A stretch of DNA of 64,000 nucleotides from Faecalispora anaeroviscerum. GTDB lineage: Bacteria > Bacillota > Clostridia > Oscillospirales > Acutalibacteraceae. Below, in pieces: positions 42,307 through 50,361 of this stretch; position 1 is the first letter of the stretch, and each line of letters begins with the position of its first letter. The notes under the pieces were generated by a model. That model made no database searches, was not told the origin of the DNA, and saw only the letters and a list, made by a program, of their open reading frames with translations. The stretch spans positions 1,798,001 to 1,862,000 of the forward strand of contig NZ_CANOOQ010000001.1 in assembly GCF_947568225.1 (NCBI RefSeq), given 5' to 3'. A program made the position numbers and the translations under genes.

Positions 42307-43125
42307 GTGTCCATTTTGGACTATGAATTTATGCGGAGGGCCTTTCTGGTCGGCATTCTGCTAGCGGCCACGGTTCCCTGCATCGGCATTGTTGTGGTGT
42401 TAAAGCGTCTTTCCATGATGGGCGACGCACTGTCTCACACCAGTCTTGCGGGTGTTGCCGCCGGTTTGGTGCTGGGGATTAACCCCATTCTGGGCGCGGT
42501 AGCGGCGTGTATCGCCGCCGCGCTGAGTATTGAGGCCATCCGCAAGAGAATTCCCAAGTACTCCGAGCTTTCCATCGCCATTATTCTGTCAGCCGGCGTT
42601 GGTCTGGCCGGCGTTTTATCCAGCTTTGTTAAAAACGCCGCCAACTTCAACAGCTTTCTGTTTGGCAGCATCGTCGCCATCAGCGACTTTGAGCTGATTC
42701 TCGTCTGCTGCATCAGCGCGGCGGTGCTGGTGTGCTTTTTGGTGCTGTACCGGGAGCTGTTTCTGATCACTCTGGATGAGCGCACTGCCCGGTTGGCCGG
42801 CGTGCCGGTAAAGGCCGTGAACTTTATCTTCACGATTCTGACTGCCGTTACTGTTTCCGTGGCAGCCCGCACCGTCGGCGCGCTGATCATCTCTTCCCTG
42901 ATGGTGATTCCCGTCACCTGCGCGATGCAAATTGCCAGAAGCTACCGCCAAACGGTATTGTGGTCCATTGTATTCGCGCTGTTGTTCACCGTTTCGGGGC
43001 TGTTTCTGTCGTACTATGCCCGACTGCGACCCGGCGCGACGATCGTTTTGATCGGCGTTGTCGTGTTGGTGGTCATTCTGCTGGCAAAAAGTCTGTTTGG
43101 AGCAAGGGGAAGCGCGAGCGCGTGA
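42307..43125 (+). CDS. znuB: Zinc ABC transporter permease
   Basis: 272 residues, ABC-3 family permease with about eight hydrophobic helices. Family blocks: FMRRAFLVGILLAATVPCIG (first helix, core AFLVGILLAATVP), GDALSHTSLAGVA coupling region, FLFGSI and VGALIISSLMVIP. GAAAGGA lies 9 nt before a GTG at 42307 (MSILDYEFMRRAF), which fits ZnuB N-termini; the longer frame from 42250 is not family sequence. Confidence 0.92.
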   Translation: MSILDYEFMRRAFLVGILLAATVPCIGIVVVLKRLSMMGDALSHTSLAGVAAGLVLGINPILGAVAACIAAALSIEAIRKRIPKYSELSIAIILSAGVGLAGVLSSFVKNAANFNSFLFGSIVAISDFELILVCCISAAVLVCFLVLYRELFLITLDERTARLAGVPVKAVNFIFTILTAVTVSVAARTVGALIISSLMVIPVTCAMQIARSYRQTVLWSIVFALLFTVSGLFLSYYARLRPGATIVLIGVVVLVVILLAKSLFGARGSASA

Positions 43126-43144
43126 CCCCGATAAGGAGATTCCA

Positions 43145-44101
43145 ATGAAAACCGACATCTACATTATTTCCGGCTTTCTGGGAGCCGGAAAAACCACACT
43201 GATTGGCCATTTGCTGCGGGAAGTATTTGACCCGAAAGAGACCGTGGTCATTGAAAACGACTTCGGCGAGGTCAGCCTCGACGCTTCGCTCATCCGCTCC
43301 GGCGGCTTTGCCGTGAAGGAGCTTAGCGCAGGGTGCATCTGCTGCAGCCTGACCGGTGATTTTCAGGCGGCGATTCTTGAGGTGCTGTGCGAATTTTCAC
43401 CCAAGCAGATTCTCATTGAGCCGTCCGGTGTGGGAAAGCTTTCCGATATTGAGGCTGCCTGCCGCTCCGCAAAAATTTTGGATATGGCACAGATACGGCG
43501 CAAGATCACCGTGGCGGATGTTGTGCGCTGCCGCATGTACATAGAAAACTTTGGGGAATTTTACAAAGACCAGATTCGGCACGCGGATGCCATTCTGCTT
43601 AGCCGCACGGAACAGAACCCGGATAAAATCAGTGTTGCCAAAACGTTGCTGGCCACTCTGGCTCCCGAAGCGCAAATTTTCTCCTCATCCTTGGATTCTC
43701 TAGATTTCTCCTCTCTGCTTGGCAAGCCTGCCGTACATGAAACGAACTGCCACGAGGATGCCTGCTGCTGTCATAGGCATTTCCACGATCATCACCACGA
43801 TGAATGCGGCCACGATCCTCACGACCATGCGGCGTATGAGGCGTTCGATACCGTCACGCTTTCTCTCTCCCGCACGATGACCCGACCGGAGCTGGAGGAA
43901 GCATTTCATACCGCTGAAAAAACAGGACTTGGGCTTCTTCGCGCCAAGGGGATTGTGAATACACCGGACGGCCCCGCCACCGTGCAGTACCTGCCCGGCG
44001 AGCTAAACCTGACCCTGTGTGATCTGCGCCCCGGCTCCCTGTGCCTGATCGGCCGGGATCTAAACGAACAGGAACTCAAGAGGGTATTCGGGAAGGAGTG
44101 A
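43145..44101 (+). CDS. COG0523 G3E GTPase, zinc chaperone type (ZagA/YciC-like)
   Basis: 318 residues, cytoplasmic metal-chaperone GTPase. Walker A GFLGAGKTT (residues 10-18), the family Cys motif GCICCSL (CxCC, 63-69), ILIEPSGVGKLSDI for Walker B/switch, SRTE in place of NKxD. A histidine/cysteine-rich insert (about 200-232: CHEDACCCHRHFHD, then HHHDECGHDPHDH) is typical of zinc-handling members. The C-terminal CobW-C domain ends the protein. It starts 19 bp after znuB. The sequence shows metal-binding capacity; delivery to a particular client is inferred. Confidence 0.88.
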   Translation: MKTDIYIISGFLGAGKTTLIGHLLREVFDPKETVVIENDFGEVSLDASLIRSGGFAVKELSAGCICCSLTGDFQAAILEVLCEFSPKQILIEPSGVGKLSDIEAACRSAKILDMAQIRRKITVADVVRCRMYIENFGEFYKDQIRHADAILLSRTEQNPDKISVAKTLLATLAPEAQIFSSSLDSLDFSSLLGKPAVHETNCHEDACCCHRHFHDHHHDECGHDPHDHAAYEAFDTVTLSLSRTMTRPELEEAFHTAEKTGLGLLRAKGIVNTPDGPATVQYLPGELNLTLCDLRPGSLCLIGRDLNEQELKRVFGKE

Positions 44102-44105
44102 TCGC

Positions 44106-45665
44106 TTGGCTATTCCCGTTTATGTGGTCACGGGCTTTCTGGAGTCCGGCAAGACCACTCTGCTCAACCACCTGTTCCGGCAGGAATCTCAAAAGCACCG
44201 CCTGATTGTTCAGTTTGAATCGGGAATTGAGGAAATCTCAAACGAAACCGGCTGCGATGTGATGATTGTTCCCAAGCGTGTACTGGAGGACTCCCCTGAA
44301 AAATCCGCTGTGAGTATTAGCAATTATGTAACAGAATCCGCGCTGGAAGAAATCTGGGTGGAGTGGAACGGCGTAACGCCGCTCGAGGAGCTGTATGCAC
44401 TGTTTTCGCGCCCGGAGCTTTCCGGCTGCCGGCTGGAAAAAATAATTCATATGGCAGACGCACAGACGCTCAGCCACCTGCTGGGGCGAACCGGCTCTGC
44501 CCTGCCCGGGCAAATTGCCGCGTGCGATTTTGCGGTGCTGCGCGGTGCCTATACAGACGCCGAATTTCGCGGTGCGCGGCGGCTCCTGCGCGAAATTAAC
44601 CCCGGCCTGCGCGTTATGGGCGATGACGCCCTCGACGAAATTATGACGCGGGCCATCCGTAGAAAAACAAATCCCCCGGCGGTCTTTGCCACGTCGATTC
44701 TTGCCTTTGCCACACTGTATTTAGGCGCGGAGGCATTGTTCCATCTTTCGCAGACCCGTGTGAATACAGTGATCAACATCTTCCTCGGCATCATGCTGCA
44801 GGCCATCCCCTTTTTGCTGATCGGAGTGCTGATTTCTTCGGCGATTCAGGTGCTGATTCCGCAGCGGGCGATTGAGCGGCTCTTCCCGAAAAATTTGGCG
44901 GGAGGGATGCTGGTTGCCATTCTGGCGGGCTTCTGCCTGCCGGTATGCGACTGCGCTTCCATCCCGATCTTCCGCAGTCTGGTGCGAAAGGGCATTCCGC
45001 TGCCCGTCGCCGTTACCTTTATGACCGCCACCCCGGTGATTAACCCCGTGGTGATGCTCTCCACCTACACGGCTTTTAACGGCAATCTTTCGGTCATGCT
45101 GGGCCGGGTGGGCATGGGGATTCTCTCCGCCGTGCTGATCGGCTGCTGGTTCGCGCTGCGCCCCGGAAAACTGCCTGCCCTTTCCGCGGGGTATGACCGC
45201 ATTATGTGTTCGTGCGGCTGCTACGGCGGGGCCACAGACGTTTCCACCTTGGGAGAGAAGCTTTCGCTGTTGCTGCGGCATTCACAGGCCGAGTTCTTCA
45301 GCGTGGCAAAATACCTGACCGTCGGCGCGTTCCTCGCCGCCGTGTTCCAGGTGATGGTAACAAATTCGCTGCTGCTGCAAACCCCTGCGGATTTTGCCCT
45401 TTCACTGCTGCTGATGATGGTACTGGCATTTTTGCTGTCGCTCTGCTCCTCCTCCGATGCCGTTGTTGCAAAAAGCTTTGCGGCACGTTTCCCCATGGCG
45501 CCGGTGATGGGCTTTCTTGTATTTGGCCCGATGATGGATCTTAAGAACGTATTGATGCTTTCCGGCGGCTTCTCCCGCCGCTTTGTCGCAAAGCTGTTCC
45601 TGGTTTGCTTTACCGTCTGTTTTGTGGTGGTCTACACAACCGCACGCTTGTTTGTAGGAGGCTGA
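44106..45665 (+). CDS. Fusion: COG0523-type P-loop domain + COG0701/DUF318 permease
   Basis: 519 residues. Residues about 1-185 begin MAIPVYVVTGFLESGKTTLL, with an intact Walker A (G10-T17) and an overall COG0523-like pattern. They lack the CxCC motif, the His-rich loop and a clear NKxD, so this is a degenerate relative. Residues about 191-519 are a polytopic permease of the ArsP_1/DUF318 type, with the conserved cysteine block FCLPVCDCASIPIFRSL (about 286-302), TATPVINPV and a cytosolic MCSCGCYGG loop (about 368). It starts with TTG 7 nt after GAAGGAG, just after the GTPase stop. Metal export or import coupled to nucleotide binding is a plausible role. Confidence 0.8.
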   Translation: MAIPVYVVTGFLESGKTTLLNHLFRQESQKHRLIVQFESGIEEISNETGCDVMIVPKRVLEDSPEKSAVSISNYVTESALEEIWVEWNGVTPLEELYALFSRPELSGCRLEKIIHMADAQTLSHLLGRTGSALPGQIAACDFAVLRGAYTDAEFRGARRLLREINPGLRVMGDDALDEIMTRAIRRKTNPPAVFATSILAFATLYLGAEALFHLSQTRVNTVINIFLGIMLQAIPFLLIGVLISSAIQVLIPQRAIERLFPKNLAGGMLVAILAGFCLPVCDCASIPIFRSLVRKGIPLPVAVTFMTATPVINPVVMLSTYTAFNGNLSVMLGRVGMGILSAVLIGCWFALRPGKLPALSAGYDRIMCSCGCYGGATDVSTLGEKLSLLLRHSQAEFFSVAKYLTVGAFLAAVFQVMVTNSLLLQTPADFALSLLLMMVLAFLLSLCSSSDAVVAKSFAARFPMAPVMGFLVFGPMMDLKNVLMLSGGFSRRFVAKLFLVCFTVCFVVVYTTARLFVGG

Positions 45666-45671
45666 TTGGCT

Positions 45672-46442
45672 ATGGAAAAAAGAATGCACAGCCCGCAGAC
45701 CCTGCTGGAATCCGCCTGCTGCTTATCGTTTGCCGCCATGATTCTTTACCTGGCGGTCACCGGAACGTATTTGCAGTACGTTACGCCCAAAACACTGCCA
45801 TACCTGTATTTTACCGTGTGCGTGATGGCGCTATGGGGCTTCTTCGGCCTGCTGCGCCGCACCCGCTCCGTGCAAAAAACACGCACCGCCCACTGCCTGA
45901 CCCTCGTCATCCCGATTTTGTTTCTCCTGCTTCCTCACAGCGCGGTAACCTCCTCGTCACTTTCCTCCGGCTATGTGGGGGCAACCAATCCCGGAACCAC
46001 TGTCCAGCAGGCGCAGCAGCTCCAGAGCCAATCGTCGGAGCCCGCCTACGGCTCTGCACTGTCGGGACTGGATGAAGCGAACAAGACGATTACCGTAAGC
46101 GACAGCGAATTTTATCTGTGGATCTCTGCGCTGTATGAGAATCCCCAGAAATACGATGGATACCATATCCGCATGACCGGCTACGTCTTCCGCGATTCCT
46201 CACAGATGACAAACAATGAATTTGTTCCGGCCAGGTTGATGATGAGCTGCTGTGTCGCAGATTTAACACCGGTCGGCCTGCTGTGCCAGTACGATAAAAC
46301 CGCCGAGCTGAAAGCAGACAGTTGGATCACAGCGGAAGGCACGCTTCATTACGGCGAATATCAGGGCTCGCCCGAGCCGCAGATCACCATAACCGCAGTC
46401 ACTCCCGCAAAAGAGGTGTCGGGGTATTTGTATCCGGTTTAA
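45672..46442 (+). CDS. TIGR03943/DUF1980-family partner of the permease
   Basis: 256 residues. Two N-terminal hydrophobic helices (about 14-34 and 39-58) and a third at 75-90, then an extracytoplasmic domain. The C-terminal module, from EFYLWISALYENPQKYDGYHIRMTGYV to the end, is the DUF1980 pattern (core YDGYHIRMTGYV, with MMSCCVADLTPVGLLC holding a CC pair). This family is commonly next to DUF318 permeases (B. subtilis ycgQ with ycgR). The ATG at 45672 is preferred, with GGAGG 10 nt upstream; TTG 45666 is possible. Last gene before a strong terminator. Confidence 0.85.
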   Translation: MEKRMHSPQTLLESACCLSFAAMILYLAVTGTYLQYVTPKTLPYLYFTVCVMALWGFFGLLRRTRSVQKTRTAHCLTLVIPILFLLLPHSAVTSSSLSSGYVGATNPGTTVQQAQQLQSQSSEPAYGSALSGLDEANKTITVSDSEFYLWISALYENPQKYDGYHIRMTGYVFRDSSQMTNNEFVPARLMMSCCVADLTPVGLLCQYDKTAELKADSWITAEGTLHYGEYQGSPEPQITITAVTPAKEVSGYLYPV

Positions 46443-46480
46443 GAAGCGGTGCTAAGAAATTGACTCCTCTCAAAAAACAA

Positions 46481-46526
46481 AAAGGTGCTGCTGCAAAGCT
46501 TTCGTTTTGCAGCAGCACCTTTTTTG
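46481..46526 (+). terminator. Terminator of the zinc locus
   Basis: AAAGGTGCTGCTGCAAA (46481-46497) pairs with TTTGCAGCAGCACCTTT (46506-46522), followed by T. Confidence 0.9.
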
Positions 46527-46562
46527 TTGGGATAAAGATGTTTGGGGAGAAGCACATAGCCC

Positions 46563-47948
46563 TCACCCCACAATGATGCGAGCTTCCGGCATTACACAGC
46601 CGGGCTTACCCGTATGGCGGATGGAAACCGAAAGCCCAAGCGATACAAAGCCCACGCGCCCAATAAACATAGCAAAGATCAAAGCCAGCATAGAAGGATC
46701 ATCCAGCATAGGCGTCAACCCAATGCCCATTCCTGATGTGCTGAATGCCGCCACCGCCTCATGCAGGGCATCTACACTGCTGATTTTGTTCTGAACATCG
46801 CGCATCATCAGCACCCCGGTTGTCATGAACACCGTAAGAAGTCCTCCGAAAAAGAATGTCAGTGAACGATATACCACAGCATGAGCAATTCTTCGATGCC
46901 GAAGAACGATTTCATCACTGCCACGCAGAACACTTAGTACAGCAGCCCCTAACACCACCAGAGTGGTATATTTAATTCCGCCGCCGGTAGAGCAAGGAGC
47001 AACACCGATAAAACTGAGCATAGCGGAAATCAGCTTGGTTAAATCCTGCTGATTAGCCGTATCCATTGCAGTTAGTCCGGCGGTTCGAAGACTGTTTGAC
47101 TGAAAAAAAGCGGTATTCAATTTAGCAGGCCAATCCAAATTCCGCAGCGTATTATCATGTTCCAATCCCAAAATCATTGCCGTACCAACAATGAGCAGAA
47201 CCGCTTCAGCAATCAGTACCACAGTAGAATGCAGACTGAGAGGTACTGTTTTTTCCCTCTTGAAACAGTGCCTCAGCTTCGCATAATAAATATCACTTAT
47301 TACAATAAAGCCCAAACCACCCGTAATAATAAGCAGATCTAAAGGAATGAGCACCAAAGGATCGCTCGCATACGATATCAGGCTTCCAGATGGTGTCCGA
47401 AACCCCATAAGATCAAAACCTGCGTTGCAATAAGCTGAAACTGCATGAAAGACAGACATCCAGATTCCATACAACCCGTACTGAGGCACAAACCGCAGCA
47501 TCAGAATCAGGGCACCTAATCCTTCGGCCGAAAATGTGACGGTTAAAATCATGCGCAGCAAATGGGAAATGTTCAGGTCATCCCCCTGCAGATTTTCGCG
47601 AGCCAAAGAAAGCTCGCGCAACCCCAACTTCTGCCGCAGCAGTAAAGAGAAGCCTGTTGTCACAGTAATGATGCTTAATCCCCCTAATTGAATCAAAAGC
47701 AAAATTACTGCCTGCCCCAAACCGTTCCAGTGGATCCATGTATCAAAACGGGTCAGGCCGGTAACACACACGGCTGACACCGCAGTAAACAAAGCATCCA
47801 TAAAGCGCGTGCCCTGCCCACTGCGTGAGCAGATCGGCAGCATCAAAATCAGCGCACCGATAATAATTAACATCAAGAAGCTGATTACCACCAGCCGCAC
47901 CGGAGGGGTGGTTCTTACCTTTTTAGACAAAACCGCACTTAAGCCCAT
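46563..47948 (-). CDS. TrkH/KtrB-type potassium channel subunit
   Basis: 461 residues, potassium uptake across the inner membrane. The four pore-loop segments with filter glycines are seen: TAVSAVCVTGLTRF, SAYCNAGFDLMGF, SLRTAGLTAMD and AFSTSGMGIGL. Ten to eleven hydrophobic stretches surround them. It works with RCK-domain proteins, two of which are encoded just upstream on the same strand, beyond a queT gene. The ATG at 47948 has only GGGAGAG at a long spacing; 28 bp separate it from the queT stop. Confidence 0.92.
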   Translation of the reverse strand: MGLSAVLSKKVRTTPPVRLVVISFLMLIIIGALILMLPICSRSGQGTRFMDALFTAVSAVCVTGLTRFDTWIHWNGLGQAVILLLIQLGGLSIITVTTGFSLLLRQKLGLRELSLARENLQGDDLNISHLLRMILTVTFSAEGLGALILMLRFVPQYGLYGIWMSVFHAVSAYCNAGFDLMGFRTPSGSLISYASDPLVLIPLDLLIITGGLGFIVISDIYYAKLRHCFKREKTVPLSLHSTVVLIAEAVLLIVGTAMILGLEHDNTLRNLDWPAKLNTAFFQSNSLRTAGLTAMDTANQQDLTKLISAMLSFIGVAPCSTGGGIKYTTLVVLGAAVLSVLRGSDEIVLRHRRIAHAVVYRSLTFFFGGLLTVFMTTGVLMMRDVQNKISSVDALHEAVAAFSTSGMGIGLTPMLDDPSMLALIFAMFIGRVGFVSLGLSVSIRHTGKPGCVMPEARIIVG

Positions 47949-47975
47949 CGAAGTTTTTACTCTCCCTCAGTCAAG

Positions 47976-48509
47976 TTATCTTAGCACACCGAACAGATTC
48001 TGCGCCGTTCCGGATTTTTCTAGGATCGCCGCCAGCGGCAAACCTAACACCGTAAGCACCACCAGCTCGCCCGCACCGACGGAAACCGCCGCCGCGAGAA
48101 ACCCGGCTATTGTAAAGCCGGACGGCAGAAAGAATGCCAGCTCAACCCCAATGACCAACGCGTTGCACAGAACGGGCGGCAGTGCAGACAACACCGGAAG
48201 CCCGCGAAAGCGGAAGCGCCGCAGTTGGTAAGAAATCACCGCCGCCAGCAGAGTAGCGCCGGTACCGCAAACAATATCTACCACGCCGTATGGGCTGCCC
48301 AGATTGGAAAGCAGGCACCCGATCACGAGGCCGGGAACCGCCGCCGGCGTGAACACCGGCAGAATCGTGAGTGCTTCGGACAGCCGGAACTGAACCGGCC
48401 CGTAAGCAAGCCCCATCGCCGACGACAGAATCGTAAGCACCACATAAAGGGCGGCAACCATGGCGCCTTGCACCAAAAATGCGGTGCGCCGAGATAGAGA
48501 TGTTTTCAT
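47976..48509 (-). CDS. queT: QueT-family queuosine-precursor transporter (ECF S component)
   Basis: 177 residues with about five to six hydrophobic helices. The start (RRTAFLVQGAMVAALYVVLT) and the signature GPVQFRLSEALTILPVFTPAAVPGL (core QFRLSEALTILP) belong to the QueT/DUF988 group of ECF substrate-binding components. It imports preQ1 or a related queuine precursor using a shared ECF module encoded elsewhere. The gene follows a preQ1-I-like riboswitch (48518-48557), which supports the substrate. GGAGG lies 8 nt before the ATG. Confidence 0.88.
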   Translation of the reverse strand: MKTSLSRRTAFLVQGAMVAALYVVLTILSSAMGLAYGPVQFRLSEALTILPVFTPAAVPGLVIGCLLSNLGSPYGVVDIVCGTGATLLAAVISYQLRRFRFRGLPVLSALPPVLCNALVIGVELAFFLPSGFTIAGFLAAAVSVGAGELVVLTVLGLPLAAILEKSGTAQNLFGVLR

Positions 48510-48517
48510 TTTTTATT

Positions 48518-48557
48518 CCTCCGTAGTTTTATTTTAAGTCAGGATCTTGCGACTGAC
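48518..48557 (-). promoter_or_regulatory. preQ1-I riboswitch
   Basis: Leftward strand: stem GTCAG / CTGAC encloses a 10-nt loop starting TCGCA, then an A-rich tail TTAAAATAAAACTACGG that runs into the GGAGG of queT. The order stem, UCGCA loop, stem, UUAAxA-rich tail, Shine-Dalgarno is that of the short preQ1-I aptamer (Thermoanaerobacter type). Overlap of the tail with the ribosome site implies control of translation. A small ATGCC/GGCAT hairpin lies immediately 5'. Confidence 0.8.
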
Positions 48558-48698
48558 TATGCCTTTTGGGCATGAATTATAGAATACTCCTTTTCATAGT
48601 AAAATGCAATTCGTTCTGTATTTTTTACAATAAAATCCTTGGCGTATCAAACCACAATCAATCCGCCTGAAATGGTCTTATTTAAAGCTGCACAATGA

Positions 48699-49364
48699 TC
48701 AGTGAATCCGTTTTCCAAGAATATGAAGCAATTTTTTCTGATTTTTATTCTCGCACACCGCGACCACCTGATCGCCCGCGTGAAGAACCGAGCGGCCGTT
48801 CGGAATGATCATCTGCCCGCCGCGCATCACGGAAACAATAAGCGTGTTTTCCGGCAGTACAACATCCATCAGGCGAACACCGTGCAAGGATGTATCGTCT
48901 GGCAGCACCATACTGCAAATGCCCGCGCGGCCCTTATTCAAAGTAGCCAGCAGGTGCATTTCCGCCAAATCAACCTCCTGCTCGATCATGTTCGTAATAA
49001 TCTCTGTGCTGGACACGGCAATATCTGGCCCCATGGTTCGCAGAACCTCCAGATTGCGGGGGTTGTTCGCGCGAACGATCACCTTTTTGGCGCCGAATTC
49101 CATCTTGGCCAGCTGTGCCGCCACCAGGTTATCCTGGTCACTGCCGGTCACCGCGATAAAGGCATCCGCGTCTTTGGTAGAGGCGCTTTCCAGAATGGCA
49201 GGCTCGGTGCCATCGCCGCAGGTTACCTCAACACCCAGATCGTTCGCGATCTTGACGCACTTGGCGTATTCCTTTTCGATCAGGCGCACTTGATACTTGC
49301 GGTCAAGCATATTGCGGGCTACGTTATACCCCAGCTTGCCGCCGCCCATGATCACTATCTTCAT
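48699..49364 (-). CDS. TrkA/KtrA-type RCK potassium-regulator protein (second copy)
   Basis: 221 residues. RCK_N Rossmann domain with MKIVIMGGGKLGYNVARNM (GGGKLG nucleotide loop, residues 7-12), AFIAVTGSDQDNLVAAQLAK, then an RCK_C domain (ICSMVLPDDTSLHGVRLMD onward; core DTSLHGVRLMDVVLP). Gates the TrkH/KtrB channel in response to nucleotides. It follows the other RCK gene by about 100 bp; about 190 bp including the riboswitch separate it from queT. Confidence 0.88.
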   Translation of the reverse strand: MKIVIMGGGKLGYNVARNMLDRKYQVRLIEKEYAKCVKIANDLGVEVTCGDGTEPAILESASTKDADAFIAVTGSDQDNLVAAQLAKMEFGAKKVIVRANNPRNLEVLRTMGPDIAVSSTEIITNMIEQEVDLAEMHLLATLNKGRAGICSMVLPDDTSLHGVRLMDVVLPENTLIVSVMRGGQMIIPNGRSVLHAGDQVVAVCENKNQKKLLHILGKRIH

Positions 49365-49462
49365 CGTATTTCTCCCTTTATACTGAGTCTTCTAGCACAC
49401 AGTGCTTCAAACTGATCACATTTCCCTGACTTTAATGGGCAAATGCCATTGTGTTTTTTACT

Positions 49463-50086
49463 TTAATCGCTGACATGAGCCTGCATTAGCTTTTCCCCCG
49501 CCTGCAGCACAATATCATTTTGGTGGTCATACAGTTCGGATTCATAGTTCGGATGAATCACTCCGAACGGCACCCAGCCATCTTCAATTGGGACGGTGGA
49601 AATGCCCTTTCCAATATATTGTTCCTCCACCTCTCTCACGCGAAAGGTGACAGAAGCCGTTTCAAACGTCATCTGTACCGGCTCCCAGGGCGAGGTAAGC
49701 ACCGTGTTCATCGCATCTGCCGCAAGGTTTGTAGGGCAAACAGTACGCAGCCCGAACCGGTGGAACACACTTTCCCGCCGCGGGTCCGAAATCCGAGCCA
49801 CTACGTTCTCCACCCCGAAAAAATTCCTGATAATCTGCGCGACCGTTATGTTCAGGTTATCGTCCGGCGTAACAACTGCAGCCGCATCACAATTATCGAC
49901 CCCCGCCGCCTGCAGCACGCTCTGATCCATAGGCATGCCGGTCACCTTGATGCCGCTGAAGGTATCGGACAAGCGCAGCAGGTTCTCTTCCAGCCCGTCC
50001 ACCACGGCTACGTCGTGGCCCTCCTTATCAAGCTGCTCGGCCAGAGTGGTGCCAAGACGGCCGCAGCCTACCACCAAAATATTCAA
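49463..50086 (-). CDS. TrkA/KtrA-type RCK potassium-regulator protein (first copy)
   Basis: 207 residues, single RCK_N plus a divergent C-terminal part. MNILVVGCGRLGTTLAEQL holds the nucleotide loop, with CDAAAVVTPDDNLNITVAQ and VVARISDPRRESVF in the Rossmann domain. GGAGG precedes a TTG at 50086, used here; the frame from 50149 is longer without support. The two RCK proteins are only distantly alike, so they may form a hetero-octameric ring or serve different channels. Confidence 0.85.
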   Translation of the reverse strand: MNILVVGCGRLGTTLAEQLDKEGHDVAVVDGLEENLLRLSDTFSGIKVTGMPMDQSVLQAAGVDNCDAAAVVTPDDNLNITVAQIIRNFFGVENVVARISDPRRESVFHRFGLRTVCPTNLAADAMNTVLTSPWEPVQMTFETASVTFRVREVEEQYIGKGISTVPIEDGWVPFGVIHPNYESELYDHQNDIVLQAGEKLMQAHVSD

Positions 50087-50361
50087 TGACTTTCCCTCCG
50101 GTTCTTCCGAAATACAACCAAAACAAATCTGCCCCAAAGCAATACGCATTTCTGCGCCACGCCCGGGGCTTCCTGCCTGATAACAGCACCATCATATCAT
50201 TTTTGCCACATTCTGTCCAGCATCCGAGCGGTTTTGTTTTTTGTAGATGCAGCGGGCTATTTCCGGCTCAGAATAATTGCATTTTTCCCTTTGTTATTGT
50301 AATATATATTGTATGATTTGATCAAATTTTGGCGAACACGGAAGATGCGGAGGTCTTTTTC

